From Hermatobates lingyangjiaoensis (Eukaryota > Arthropoda > Insecta > Hemiptera > Hermatobatidae), in assembly GCA_026182355.1 (NCBI GenBank), contig JAPFBL010000002.1, positions 3,286,001-3,350,000 on the forward strand: 64,000 nucleotides of DNA, in the 5' to 3' direction. Both the position numbers and the translations under genes were made by a program. How positions within the stretch are numbered: the stretch's first letter is position 1; every line of letters starts with the position of its first letter. This document shows positions 20,044-32,621 of the stretch, one piece after another. The notes under the pieces are model-generated. The model was not told the DNA's origin. It did no database searches and saw only the letters and a program-made list of their open reading frames with translations.

Positions 20044-20331
20044 TGTTGTCATTTAGTGAAATGTTCAGACTGTGAGGTAGTACATATTGGACAAACTAGT
20101 CAATACTTGAAAAGGAGGATAATTCAGCATAACAATTATATAAGACACAAAAGAACAGTTTGTGCTCTAGCTGATCAGGCATGTAGAAAGGGACATTCAT
20201 TAACGATTCAAGACACACACAAAAAAAGAAATTTGAAAGAAATGATAAATTTTATGAAAACACCAACGGCCTATGATAAGAGATCGGATATATCTAGTCT
20301 TAGTCTCATTTACTCCAATCTCCTTCAATAG
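20044..20331 (+). pseudogene. PLE GIY-YIG endonuclease C-terminal part
   Basis: An open frame with CCHLVKCSDCEVVHIGQTSQ, where the GIY half is reduced to HLV and the YIG half is HIG, followed by YLKRRIIQH (candidate catalytic Arg). It continues with CALADQACRKGHSLTI and ends KRSDISSLSLIYSNLLQ. These are typical steps of the PLE endonuclease: a zinc-like CxxC inside the GIY-YIG module, a KGH block, then a KRSD..LS.IYS tail. The frame is open to its stop, so this is one of the better-preserved endonuclease pieces, but no reverse transcriptase core precedes it. It belongs to a different PLE lineage from the family A copies. Confidence 0.8.
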
Positions 20332-20974
20332 TTCTATTAACTAGTTGAGGTTGTAATTGGAGAGGTAGCTTGTTTTTGTTTTGATATATACATTCATTCA
20401 TTGTGTATCGATGTTAAGAGACATAAGGTTATGTTATATGTGTCTGCACGCCTGCTATAATTATTCTGGACAGGGTTTTCAATTTAAACTAAGTGGAGTG
20501 TAATAAGATTATTAAAAATACATGAACAATATTTGTGCACATATGTCATTGTGATACTATTGCCCAATCATATTATTATAAACTCACTAACCTGTGTACA
20601 GGTATCCTTTCGTCTGTACCTGCAACAATACACACATATCAATAATAACATAACTATAACTTAATGTATGTGTAATATACCAATGCCAACCTAAAGTACG
20701 AAATACAGTTTGTTTTGTCAAATGAATAAGCAAACTACACTGGAATATGTACTATCGCAAAAAATACACATGACCATGTCACTAAGGGAATTCCCGAGCC
20801 ACAAAGCAGAACGATCTCATCTCTCCTACTCCGAATTTTCAAAATAATAATTCTAATATTAAGTCACTAACGCTGGTGATTCGTGAAACTTATAATTTAT
20901 ATTTTTTAAGGTTAAAATTTGAATGAACACTTCTATTATATCGAATAAACAAAATCACTCTTAAAATTAGATTA
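20332..20974. other. Unassigned DNA 3' of PLE fragment
   Basis: Probably includes 3' PLE sequence, but no hammerhead-like motif was found. Confidence 0.35.
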
Positions 20975-21372
20975 CTTTTTGGTTGTTTGGTGAAATTTGG
21001 ATGCCTTGCTTGTTTTTCGGTTCAGTGTCACGTGTTCATTCAAATTAGACAGTTGTTGAAATCCACATACTATTTGTCATGTAAAATAATTTCTAATGTA
21101 ATATTCAGTTTTTCTTTTTCAAAATTTTATACTTCTGTAAATTTTCTCACTGACCTATTGTCAAAATTTCTATTTTAATTGCTTGTCAGTAACTAACCGT
21201 GCTTTTTATGTGTGTTTGATTTTTGAATTATTGAATATTTATTATATTTCCTCTGTTTTGTAGGTTTATAGAAAAGGTTTTAAATAAAAACAGAAACATT
21301 ATCAATGAGAATTTAGTTTGAACCTGAAGAACTGACCGAGTCCTGATAAACATTAATTTTGTTTCTATTTCA
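20975..21372 (+). repeat. PLE terminal repeat, families J and G
   Basis: 20975-21062 recurs at 51434-51530 (TCAGTGTCACGTGTTCATTC and flanks). 21265-21372 is the family G unit in plus orientation (GGTTTTAAATAAAAACAGAAAC, then GAACTGACCGAGTCCTGATAAA). Confidence 0.65.
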
Positions 21373-21387
21373 CGATCGATACTTTTG

Positions 21388-21510
21388 TCTATATATATGA
21401 TCAAACTACAATATGAAATGGAGAAAAAAAACTTTTAGAGTTATTTTCCTATTTGATATTGTGGTTTGATCATTCAGTGTTATTTCACGTTTATGTGGAA
21501 TCTTGTTATA
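21388..21510. repeat. Short family A hairpin
   Basis: TGATCAAACTACAATATGAA and TTTGATATTGTGGTTTGATCA form inverted ends, followed by GTTATTTCACGTTTATGTGG. Only the outer family A end is present twice; the hammerhead part is missing. Confidence 0.7.
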
Positions 21511-21534
21511 TATATATTTATATATATATTATGA

Positions 21535-22045
21535 AAGATAGGGAGCAGTCCTTCTTGAATATATACATTTAAAAAGTAAGTTTCTGATTTTTCGTTACAT
21601 AGTTGGGTAGAAAATTTGTCCAGTTTTCTTAGACACTTAAATCTAGGTCGGGACATTCAAACAATTAGGGCTATTCAATTCAAACATACAAGGATATTTA
21701 CTGAGGAATAACACAACCTGACTTTAATAATTGTGATTCCCCAAAACTAGACATTGTAACCTCTATAGCTGTTACCATGTTAGCTTAATTAGTTTTATTT
21801 ACTTTACTTTAGCTGTTTTACTTTCATTACTTTAATTTGTTTAATAGTAAATTATGTTAATTAAGTGTTTAATTTCTGAAGATGGTGAATTGTGAACACA
21901 GAAACATGTCACACAATCTAGTAAATAATTAGAAATATGGTGAATTAATTTATGAGTTACCCAACCTAGAATTGAAAATCTTTTAGAAAATTAAAAAAAA
22001 ATCCACCCAACTAGATAACTTAAAATCAGACATTTACTTTTTAAA
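21535..22045. mobile_element. Inverted-arm element, family H, copy 1
   Basis: It begins with GGGAGCAGTCCTTCTTGAATA like copy 2 at 22543. AAGTAAGTTTCTGATTTTTC...TAGTTGGGTAG on the left is mirrored by the sequence near 21995-22040 on the right. A hammerhead-like motif sits near the right arm. Confidence 0.6.
21874..21911 (+). ncRNA. Hammerhead-like motif, family H
   Basis: CTGAAGA, one base, a GTG/CAC stem, GAA, the palindrome ACATGT, then C. Both core boxes are intact, but only about one stem I pair is present. Confidence 0.4.
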
Positions 22046-22046
22046 A

Positions 22047-22050
<4 letters not shown>

Positions 22051-22080
<30 letters not shown>
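22051..22080. repeat. (TA)n microsatellite
   Basis: TA run abutting the family C palindrome on its left. A second run at 22409-22442 lies on its right. Confidence 0.95.
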
Positions 22081-22083
<3 letters not shown>

Positions 22084-22132
22084 TTCACAAACGAAGAAAA
22101 GTAACACACAGAGAAAGAGACACACTTACAAA

Positions 22133-22163
22133 CTCAAATTTTCGGATGATCCGTCTTCAGGAG
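22133..22163 (-). ncRNA. Hammerhead ribozyme-like motif, family C, left arm
   Basis: Minus strand: CTC, CTGAAGA, one base, stem II GGA/TCC, GAA, AATT, T, GAG. Core boxes and the stem I pairing CTC/GAG are intact; stem II is only three pairs. Confidence 0.5.
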
Positions 22164-22283
22164 AAAAGAGAGAAAGGGCGACCAAGCACGCCGGAAACAC
22201 AACGGCAGGAAACCGTCCCGGCAACCCCTGCCGGTTTCCTGCCGTTGTGTTTCCGGCGTGCTTGGTCGCCCTTTCTCTCTTTT

Positions 22284-22314
22284 CTCCTGAAGACGGATCA
22301 TCCGAAAATTTGAG
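22284..22314 (+). ncRNA. Hammerhead ribozyme-like motif, family C, right arm
   Basis: Same sequence as the left-arm motif, in the opposite orientation. Confidence 0.5.
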
Positions 22315-22405
22315 TTTGTAAGTGTGTCTCTTTCTCTGTGTGTTGCTTTTCTTCGTTTGTGAACTGATTTGCGTACATTTTGGATCGTTTTTTCGAATTT
22401 TAAGT

Positions 22406-22445
<40 letters not shown>

Positions 22446-22542
22446 ATTTGAATTTTGAGGATCTGAACATCATCTTAGAAAATTAAATTCAATGTATATA
22501 TGAACAGTGTGGTCTAGAAAGAATAGCATCATGTATATATAT

Positions 22543-22995
22543 ATATATTAGTAAAAGTTGGAAGCAGTCCTTCTTGTATACATACATTTAAAAAAGATAT
22601 GTGCGCATTGCTCTTCACCAGTTGTTTTTTAATTTTCTCGAGTCTTCGAAAACACTTCTTAAGTTCAAGATTCTTCAATTCTTAAAAGAGAGTCCACCGT
22701 TGGTTTTTTCAATTGCTTTAAAAATTCCACACAGCCTGCAACCAACAGCCAGAATTATGTGTAACCTGCAAGTTTAATGTTTGATATTAATATTTTAGTT
22801 CAGTAAAGTTTTATAGCCTTAATGTTAATTTTATCATGGTGATGGTGAACGATCACTGAAACATGTCGACAGTTAATAATAAGGCAATTAAAAAAACCTA
22901 CGGTGGACTCCTTTATGAATTGAAGAATCTTGAACCTAAGAAGTGTTTTCGAAGACTCGAGAAAATTATAAAACAACTGATGAAGAATAATACGG
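22543..22995. mobile_element. Inverted-arm element, family H, copy 2
   Basis: Arms 22612-22727 and 22880-22990 are inverted (CTCGAGTCTTCGAAAACACTT and its partner near 22940). It opens with GGAAGCAGTCCTTCTTGTATA as copy 1 does. The loop ends with a decayed hammerhead-like core, GTGATGG...GAAACATGTCGAC, near 22838-22875. Confidence 0.7.
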
Positions 22996-23001
22996 ACATA
23001 T

Positions 23002-23008
<7 letters not shown>

Positions 23009-23061
<53 letters not shown>

Positions 23062-23062
23062 G
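23009..23062. repeat. (TA)n microsatellite
   Basis: TA run between a family H arm and a family A hairpin. Confidence 0.95.
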
Positions 23063-23165
23063 ATCAAACCATAATAAGAAATGGGAAAACAAGAAGTTTT
23101 TTCATTTCTTATTATGGTTTGATCATTGATTGTTATTTCACGTGTTTATGTGTAATCTTTATATA
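23061..23165. repeat. Short family A hairpin
   Basis: TGATCAAACCATAATAAGAA (23061) and TTCTTATTATGGTTTGATCA (to 23125) are exact inverted copies, followed by the family A outer end GTTATTTCACGTGTTTATGT. Confidence 0.8.
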
Positions 23166-24305
23166 TATATAAAACAAGAAAATAAAATAAATAATGGTAA
23201 AATGATGAAGAAGTGGGAGGGGATGATACTGTTACAAATGGCGAGAGGGATGCATAGGCCAACTGAGAACACCTTGAACTAAATATATTCAAGCAAGACA
23301 AACTGTAGGAGTTACAACTGCAGGCTCCTTTGCAAAATATTATAAATTATAATTTTAAAAGTGATTCTCTAATTAGTAAGTAATTGGAAAGTATCATAAT
23401 TACTAAAGGTAAAATTATATAAAGCAATAAGACTAATAAATTTACTATGCATTCTCAATTTGATAATGTAAACAATGTTATTTAAGTTTTTGAACTTCGT
23501 TCAATAATGGCGGTTCAAAGAAGTAGTATAATCACTTCCATTTTAACATTTAATACAGGTATACTGTATAAAATGCTGTTTAGAATACGTCTTAAAGTGT
23601 TTATAAAGAATAGTGATGAAAGATAATATCAAATGACATTATCTATAAAGAAATAAATAGATATTACCTTTATTTGATGAGATGTTATTAGACGTTGTCG
23701 ATTGGCTGAACCACCACAACACGACTGGTTAAGACAGGCATCTACTATTACCTGAGTCCAAAAGTTCCCTTCTGACAAACCAACCCCCCACTATAACTAA
23801 ACAATCACGGCTTTATTACGAGAGTAATCAAAATGTCTCATACTATTTCAAATATGCTAACAATCTTCTACTATTTTATTTAAATAGTAAATTATATCTT
23901 TGAATTTTCGCTTTTTGAATTGTTAATAAGTGACTTTTCAGTTTAAAAAAGTTATAGCGATGTTCTTTAACATATTTTTTGTCAACAATAAGAAATTACA
24001 AGTATAATTATAATTTAATTTTTTAATATAATAATTAATTCAAAGAAATTATATATTTCACATCGATTCATAATTGGTTTAGTATATAATATGTTCAATT
24101 TGCAATAAATAATATACAGTAGTAAAAATAAAATTCATTAGAACATTTCGACAGATTTACACGTTTTGTAGTTCCCTTAATGGATTTTTAACATTTTTTA
24201 AGTCTGAGAGTATATAGGGAATTCAAATTCAAAAAGTTTGAGACCACGCTAACGAATTAACTTGTTGATTTAAAAATAAAAAAAATTTTTTTTCGACGAT
24301 AAGAG
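23166..24305. other. Unassigned AT-rich DNA
   Basis: No gene or known repeat seen. Confidence 0.4.
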
Positions 24306-25540
24306 ATCAAAATCTGGATTGACCTACACTCAATATTACTGTAAGTAAACACATTATAAAACTTCTTGGGTGTATGTATAATAATCTTCCACTTATGCAT
24401 AATAAAACTGTCTAAATGAAAGGTGTGATTAGTCTTTCATTCCTGGAGGTAGTACATGTAGTGATTGATCCAATTAACAATGTTTATGATTATTTTTGTA
24501 CATCACACCACTGCTGCATATAATATCATTAGTACAACTATAGCAGTAATAACATTTTTGAAAAACGAAAGTATAGATTTCATGTTGCAAAATAATCCCT
24601 TACAGGAGAATAATAGTTCCAATAGCCAGTGAATTTCTTACACAGTTTATTTGATTTCCCTCTATATTGAAGATTTAAGACAAACTTTCTCATTAAAACT
24701 TTAAAATATTCCTATTTGACTGAAAAATGCCAGAAACATGTAGGAAAAAATACCGTTTTAAGATAATTTTTAATTTAAAATCTAGGATAATTTCATTTAT
24801 ATTTTTCAAAGAATGTTATCACTTTTGAATTATGTTTTACATTTTTGTTCATTTGCGAAATTATTATACTGGGAATTTCATGTCTCGCTAGTGGTTTTAG
24901 AAAATCACTTTTCTTTACCTTTGACAGGAATCATAAAAATCCAATTTACTCTGAGCAAGTGTTATCTTTTTCTAGCATGCTGTACGCTGTTATAAGGTTT
25001 CTGAAAATTTATATTGAGAAAAAGTATATTAAATAAAATAATAAGCTAGAATATTAACTAGAAAAAATTAGCTTTCAGATTGAATTTTAAGTTGAGATTT
25101 TTACATTTTCTTGAAAAAATTCTGATGTTTTAAAATTTGAGGATTTTTTTTGTGTTTTGCTTTTGTGGCCTCAAACATAATACCAAAATTTTAAGATTCT
25201 AAAATTAGCAGTTTAGGACTAAAAATGTTGTCTAAAAACATATTTTTACAAAAAAAGTGACTTTCCCATTATTCATAATTGCTCCCATACTATATAGCGC
25301 ATCTGAACTATGAGACCATTTTTTTTTGTACAATACCAATTTGATCCATCAGAGATTCTAGACCGTAGCGTGACCACAAACTTTGGAAACACACTCACCC
25401 ACACACTCACTCACACACAGATATCATCGAAAAAATTTCGTAAATGTCTTTTTGAACCTCGAAACATGTAATTCTGTCAAAATCTCAACATCGATTTTTT
25501 TTAATGATCAGTATATTATACTTATAGTAAAGTAAAAAAA
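24306..25540 (+). mobile_element. Repeat family I, copy 1
   Basis: A 1.2-kb unit that begins AATCTGGATTGACCTACACTC and ends in ACTTATAGTAAAGTAAAA. The order of blocks is shared with 32622-34238: the TTAGTCTTTCATTCCTG block, a TTATTATACTGGGAATTT block, GTGACTTTCCCAT, a TTTGATCCATCAGAGATTCT block, a CA-rich block, and AACATGTAATTCTGTCAAAA. There is no coding capacity. The palindrome-rich ends suggest a non-autonomous DNA transposon of unknown class. Confidence 0.7.
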
Positions 25541-26085
25541 TAGTCAAAAATATAATGTGTAATAATTAATTATAATTATTTATAAATATAATTGAAAAAA
25601 AAAATAAACTCGTAAAGATTGAGTCCGGGATATGATTTAGTTCCTAAGAGACAAATATGTGATTGCTTTCAAACTCTTAACGTGATATGAGAGTTAATAC
25701 TGGAGATCTGATTGAAAATTTGAACACGGGAGCAGTCTTTAAAACTATGACATGGTACTTTACATGGATAGCAATGAGAAGGTTGCTACGTTGACGTCGA
25801 GAAGCCTTATGACGACTCATACGCAGGATCAGCTTAGCTAATACCAAGTGTAAATAACAATCATCACACTGACTGCAGTAATGTCGTTATACTTCATTGT
25901 GGGAAGTGCAGCATGTATGATAATGGAAATGAGTGACTTTGAAGTGAAGGAAGAACTGGAGTTATTAATATTACAAGTGTGACAGCTGTTTTATTCCACT
26001 AATAGAATTGGGAGGTTTTTGGTGAGAAATAAACAGGGGTGAATTAAAAGTAGAGAGCATACAAGAGGAAGAAAAGAGAATAGGA
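25541..26085. other. Unassigned DNA, with family L repeat at its end
   Basis: 26040-26130 resembles 12310-12420. No gene. Confidence 0.4.
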
Positions 26086-26222
26086 AAGAACTCCTTAATA
26101 ACAGGGCCAAGATTATGGACACCAGAAAATAGCTAGAGATTTGGCACTGCAAACATATAATGTTACTGGTTAAGTTGACACTATTAACCTAATAGACTGA
26201 GAACTGTTATTAAGGAGTTCTT
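26086..26222. repeat. 19-bp exact inverted repeat
   Basis: AAGAACTCCTTAATAACAG at 26086-26104 and CTGTTATTAAGGAGTTCTT at 26204-26222, with 99 bp between. Possibly the ends of a small transposon. Confidence 0.7.
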
Positions 26223-29200
26223 ACCCTCCCGTCATCACCATGACAATGAAAATAACGGCTGAGCTCTTGAGATAGATGCATGAACAGCATACTTGAATCT
26301 TTTCCTTTGAGACTCTGTGAGGCAATTCAAGTTATATTTGATCATGTTACGTGTAATAAGGCTCTATAAGGCAATAATTGGTTGATATTGATGTTAAATC
26401 GGGATATGCTATTAAAATTCCACTATCATTTTTTATGGTGGGATCGTTGAATGTTAGATATCTTTTCCCGAGTGAACTCTTGAATATTTCACTTTTGACA
26501 TGTTTGAACCATTTTCCGGTTATCTCCACGGAACAATTTTCATGTTTTTAGAAATCTTCAACTATCTTTAAAATAAAGAGACAGGTAACACAGCTTTATT
26601 TTAATAGATTATTGATACTAGGATTTCTTCTTGAAATATATATCTGAGTAATTATCATTGACCGCTAGTCATGTTTGGGTAGAAAATCATTTGTTTATAG
26701 GGATAATTATTTTCAAAAACTACAATTTTAAAATAATACCCAATTATAAATTTTGTTTTCAAATATATTTTTTAATATTTGAAATTGCTTTAATAATAAT
26801 AATAGGCAGGTTTTGGGTAGTACATGCAATATGGAAATTAAGTGTTCAAGTAAATTACTTTGAAATCACCTTTTGCCAACGTTTGGTCTTTATTTTAAGA
26901 CATTAAGATTTCAAATAATTCTTCCTGACCAAATTCCGAGAAGAAGAAAAGTATTTATTAGTAATTGTGGTCGAGAAAGCAATACCTTCAAGTAAATTAC
27001 TACAAAGTGTAAAAATAATGATCTTATACAAACAGAAGTCATAAGATTTTTTTTATTGGATAAAAGAAAACTGTGTTAGAGGGTTTACAGTTAGTGAAGT
27101 TAAGAGATTAGTTTTAAAAGGGTAGTTACCAGACAAAACTACCCGGGATATGCCAGCAGTAGATGGAAACACTAGCAATTCAACAATGCAAGCAAAGGAA
27201 GTAATCTTTTAACCTTTTATCACTTTCACCAAACCAAATCTCCTCTTGCTTTACGCACTAAGTTTCATTTTATTTTCAACTTAACTAAATTACAGAATTT
27301 TTTAAATTTTCTTCTTATTTAAATTATTTACATTTTGTTTAACGAAATACAAAAAAAACATCAAATGACAATATTACACGTGAAACATTTTACCTACAAG
27401 GAAACAGAAGGAATAAAGATAAAGTTTTACAATGTAATAAAATCTGCAGAGACCTAACTGAACTTTACAATAAATAAACATAGTATTAGATACATCAATG
27501 ATTTATTTAATTAATTTATTTGTTCCATGTGGTTCCTGTAGACTATAAAACTCTATGGTTTTATATAAACATATAATCAAACTTATCGTCAATCAATTAA
27601 ATGATTTCGTTTATTTTAATTGGCTCTATCCAATTGTCACCAATGACAAAAATATGGTAATTGTTATATATCAAGAATTGACAATTTTTTTGTATACAGA
27701 GCATAATATTTTGTCGTTTTAAATGTAATATTTCAGCGTCTAATACAATTTAATTACCCGACTGTACACTTTTAAAATTCATAGGGTTATGAAATGACCA
27801 GAAAAGTAAGTTAAAATTAGTACTAGTCTTGACATTGAGAACAATGTAATCTCTTTTATTGTTTTAATATTACCAATACATAAGATGCACTCAGCCACAT
27901 GGTGGTAGATAAAGTCAAAAATATATTCAGGGACCCACTTGACCAGTAAATAGGCAGAAAACTAAAAATTTTGTATGGCAACTATGACATATGCTAGACC
28001 AATAAACAAAATAATGATACATAATAATATTAGTCAAAAAGTATAGCATACCCTGCGATTATATATCATGTCATAATTAATTGTATTATATCATATCTTA
28101 TGACTGCATTATCACATATATTTATAGTTATTCTATTAATATTTAACTTAAAAAGTATGATGAATTGTGTAACAATGTTGATCGATGTCTAAAGAAAAAA
28201 TGTACACTGTTTATACCTCTATGTTATACTTTCTTTAATAGTTGTTTATTTTCTAATCTTTACTTTTCTAAATTAATTGTTCAAATACATCAATAATTAT
28301 TCAAAAGAAAAAATTTAAGAGAAATAAAGCTATCATTCCAGTTTGAACAAAATGCTATGTTAATATTTAACAAATTCCATTGGAAGACAGAAACACCTTA
28401 TCAGGTAGGCATAATAGGATTCAGACTAAGATAACCAATACCTGCCGAAGTATAACAAGGACCCTTTGGACTGTAGACATAAATAAGTTCATTTGTTTGG
28501 GCTGTCATGGAGGCTGCAGATCTTGAAATACAGATCTCTCTTTGATATTGATAATGCCTTATTGGAAGAGGGCATAGGGTGCTAGACTGTTAGTGTGTCT
28601 ATGTCCCTGGTTAGTCGTCCACGGCTGCTTGGTAACAACGGTATTCCCAGAAATATAATAGTTTTTGAGATTACAGTCAAACCAAACACTAATTCAAAAA
28701 TTGCCTCCATGTTCAATTCCAAAGAAGACTGGGAATAACATAGTGCTTTAAATGGGTGCAGATGTACCCAGTGTGCAGAGAACTTCCAAATTGTTTTTGC
28801 TGCACAAGTAGGAACCAATAGTCTTCCTGATCAACTTTTAGTCACAACTAGTTTGTTTAAACTGCAGAGAAGTGCTTTCTCCTTACTACTTGACTGTTAG
28901 ATAATTAGTAAAGCTTTGCCTCACCTGTTACTCCCCCTGTCGCCCGTCCCAGCCTCATTCCCACTCCAGTCCCACCTCCGCTGTCTCCTCCTCTAATTAA
29001 CCTAGAGTAGAGGAAAAATGAGCCTATACTAACTTGTCAATCAATCATAATACACAGTGTGCGTCACAAAATATTTCAATGGGTCAGGGATCTTGAAATT
29101 AATTAAAGTCAAAATTGCTGACTCAATCAATAACCACAACAATTAATGACTCAACTCTAACCTTACTGGGATTAAGATAACAGACATTCCAATTAACTTA

Positions 29201-31429
29201 ATCATAATCTATAACGCCACCCTCGAAAAGATCCACTGGTTGCGCCAGTATTTAATATCCCCCTCCTTACTCATTGACCGACATAGTAAACAACCCTTGT
29301 GTTATCTTAGAGGAAAAACAGAATTTCTCAAATGGCTGGCACTTTCAAACATCCTTGGTTGTTAATATGTACAATGTTTTTAAAACCCAAAAGTTCAGTT
29401 TATTTCTGAACAAACTAAGTCCAAGTGAAAATAACAACACTGGCTAGTGCATCCCGCATTGCCTAAGAAAAATATAGAACGCTTTTAAATATCAAATATC
29501 GAATATTGGAAATATCGAATGATCTATTTTTCATAAAAATTCATAAAAACAATGAATATCAATTACACATAAGAAAAAAAATAGTATTTAAAATACATAT
29601 ACATTAGAAAACAGAATATATAGAATGACAAGAGTCGTTACTATTTCAGTGTTCAACATTAACCTTTGCATAGACATTTCGTATCTATGAGTGGATAGTT
29701 ATTTCATATAACAAGGGGGTTGAGACTATGTAAAGTAAAGGAACCAAACTCCATTATTTCTGTGCTTCTTGGTTTTGAGGATCAATAATTTCAATAGAAC
29801 GAAAACTAATTAAAGAAGTAATAATTTACATAGCAGCAAGAGCAACTCACGTTAAATTCAAAGTGAAAAACTGAAAAGTTTTAACTTGAAGCTAAAAAGA
29901 AGATCCCTTTGCAGGATTGCTAGAGCACGTAGAAATACGTTACAACTTCCACTGTTTTCTTTGAAAAAATTGTCTATATGAAAATACATCTTATTATTAT
30001 GTAGAAATTATGACATTTTTTTCAATATAAGTGAACATGCATGCAAGAATTTATTTTCATACAAATAGGTTTATAATAAATCTCTCTTCACATTTATTTA
30101 TAACAACTGCAAATACGTTTATTACTCTGAAAACATGAATAAACCTAAAAAATACCGGATTCGCTCTTTAAGCAGGAAACTTACAATAGATTATAGAGCA
30201 TTACTTAACTTCTTAGGTTAAATTATTAAATTAAATGAACTGTGCTTGGATGAAAAATAATAATTATTTTTTGTAAAATTGTCCTTCACTGTCGCATTGT
30301 AAAATTCGTGAAGAATTTAGTAAGTACATAGTTCTTTCAAAAACTAAAATGAAAAATCTGGAGCTGTCTGCACTTAACTTTAATATTAATATAAGTAAAA
30401 ATGTTATCAAATTCAATCACAATCAGATTATTTAATTGTGTGTTATTTGAATGTGGCTACCCTAATTCTATTAATAATAACGAAAGCATAATCGTTATTA
30501 TAGCACAATATTTAAAGTGGTTAAACTAGTTGTAATTCTTTTTTGTTCGACACTCATTCATTTGCAAATATTCTTCAAGTAATACTCATGTTAAGAGAAT
30601 ATTTAGTTTGAACTTTACAGTTGCTCAAACTGTCATTCATTTTCAAGCAGAGTTCTTGTAAAATTAATGTTTCTTGAATCACTAGAAAAACGGGTTAAAA
30701 TTATTAACCGTTTTGACATAAAATAAGATGCCCAACCTTTCCCATGATTAAATATTGTTATAAATAACCAATAGTATTCATTACAACAGCATGTAAAAAG
30801 CTATTTGATTGTCAAATCTCATTATGATTTGTGAAATGGTGGGTCATGTAGTTTGATACAACATAATGAGTACGGACTATCTCAAAATATGTAAATTTTA
30901 AAAGGTGTATAACGAATGTTTTAATTCTAAAAGACAGACCAGGTGAACATTGAGAAACATACTCATAAATTAGTTATATTTCAAATATTTAACGATAGAC
31001 CATAAAAATTTATAATTAGTCTACAATTATTTAACCAAACAGTTCCCAAAAAGTTAAGTATGACTAACAATAAGTATAATGGGTGTGGGCAAAATGCCTG
31101 CCTTTTAGTTTTCAACGTGAAATTAAATTGGGTCGTTGTTGATCTGTATTTCTTACCTTCGGACAGCTCAATCTTTGAACAACCGTAAAACGTTTTTATA
31201 CTTCATTTTCGGTTAATAATTGACAGCCACAATATTATCAATTGCTCTTTCTATATCTTATCAGTTTGATTAGAAGTATATATTTTTTTTCTTAATAAAA
31301 CTAGAGAACAATGTACCATCGTCATTTTGAGGGCAAATAAATAAAAATGATTAAAATATTTGCATTTATTTGCATTGGTTTTTTGAGAAAAATTGAACGT
31401 TAATAATTAACTTTCGTTGTGATCTGATA
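26223..31429. other. Long AT-rich tract without recognised features
   Basis: Over 5 kb in which I find no exon, RNA gene or known repeat. 28920-29000 is C-rich (CTCCCCCTGTCGCCC, then CACTCCAGTCCCACC). Open frames here are short and unmatched. Confidence 0.4.
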
Positions 31430-32110
31430 AAAAAATCTGGAGTGGCCTACACTCAACTTTACTATAAGTAAACTTAATATCAAACTTCTTGGGTATATAA
31501 TATATAATGTCTCATTTAAGCATAATACAATCGTCTAAAAGGGAGATGTTTATTAGTCTTTCATTCCTGAAGTAGTACAGATAGTGATTGATCCACTTTT
31601 TTGTATGCCACACAATTAACAGTTATACACTCATTAGTATAACTACAGCAGTAATAACATTATAAAAAGTAAATTCAAAATTTGCTTCTACGAAATAATT
31701 TCCTACAAGAAAGCATGGGTTTTGCTCCAATAGCCAGTGGATCTCTTGCATAGTTTATCTGACCTCCTTCTACATTTAATACTTAAGACAAATTTTCCCA
31801 TTTAGAAATTAAAAATATGTAAGAAAAAATGTCGTTTTAAGATAATTTTTAATTTAAGATGTAGTTTAATTTCATTTATTATTATTAAAAGAATTTTTTT
31901 TTAATTCTGAATAATGATCTACATTTTTAGTCTTTTATCAAATTATTATACTGGACATTTTATGCCATGCTAGAGTTTTTTAAAAACTCACTTTTCTTTC
32001 CCTTAGTCAAAAATCATAAAAATCCAATTTACTCTGAGCGAATGTTATTTTTTCTCACGTGCTGTTCTCTACACTTTGCTATAAATGTATATTGAGAAAA
32101 AATATGTTGG
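31430..32110 (+). mobile_element. Repeat family I, left-half copy
   Basis: Starts with AAATCTGGAGTGGCCTACAC and TTTACTATAAGTAAA, and follows the family through the TTATTATACTGG block. It then breaks off without the right half. Confidence 0.7.
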
Positions 32111-32621
32111 TAAATAGTGACTTTTGTATTCCCAAATCAAGTTCGAAGCCGACTTTTCTGTACAATTTTAAATTTAAAAGCTGGAAGCTTGAAATTTTTA
32201 AGTATAATGGTATGAACTATTAGACAAGAATAGTGAAAACATGGATATTAGTCGAAAACATAGAAGGTCTCTTACAGGATGAAAAAGTTTATTCCACAAA
32301 CTTCAGTATTAACCAAAAATAATGTCATTCATAAACATAAAAAAATCAGCATCTGATACTAATCCTTGTAGAATGATGCAACATGTAGATCGATTAGAAC
32401 ATTTTGTTAGACAAACTCATCATACCATGAAAAGAATCAGAAATTATATGTTTAATATGCTCTATTGTCGTTGAATTTTTACATATAAGAATTATATTCT
32501 TTTATATCACATATAAGTCGTTAAATAATTTCAAAATTTTCATTATATCTATAAATTATATTATTATATTATTTCGGTCAATTCACTCAAAAAAATTCTA
32601 ATTCAACGTAAACAATGTAAA

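Larger units (their letters stand above)
22081..22366. mobile_element. Near-perfect 286-bp palindrome, family C
   Basis: Arms 22081-22215 and 22232-22366 (135 bp each) are almost identical inverted copies around a 16-bp loop. Their inner parts are GC-rich (GGCGACCAAGCACGCCGG), unlike the surroundings. Each arm carries a hammerhead-like motif directed outward. Diverged relatives are the outer arms of 53222-54994 and the hairpin near 57200-57310. Open frames on both strands here are mirror images and not genes. The inverted pair fits a head-to-head pLTR arrangement of a PLE. Confidence 0.85.

Noticed and set aside
22049..22473. Overlapping open frames on both strands with the same C-terminal residues (FPACLVALSLFSPEDGSSE)
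   Set aside because: They are mirror images produced by the palindrome 22081-22366, with Tyr-Ile runs from TA repeats.
28582..28818. Minus-strand frame of 78 residues
   Set aside because: No motif, no neighbouring exon signal, and its extension meets stops. It may be an old LINE remnant but I could not support that.
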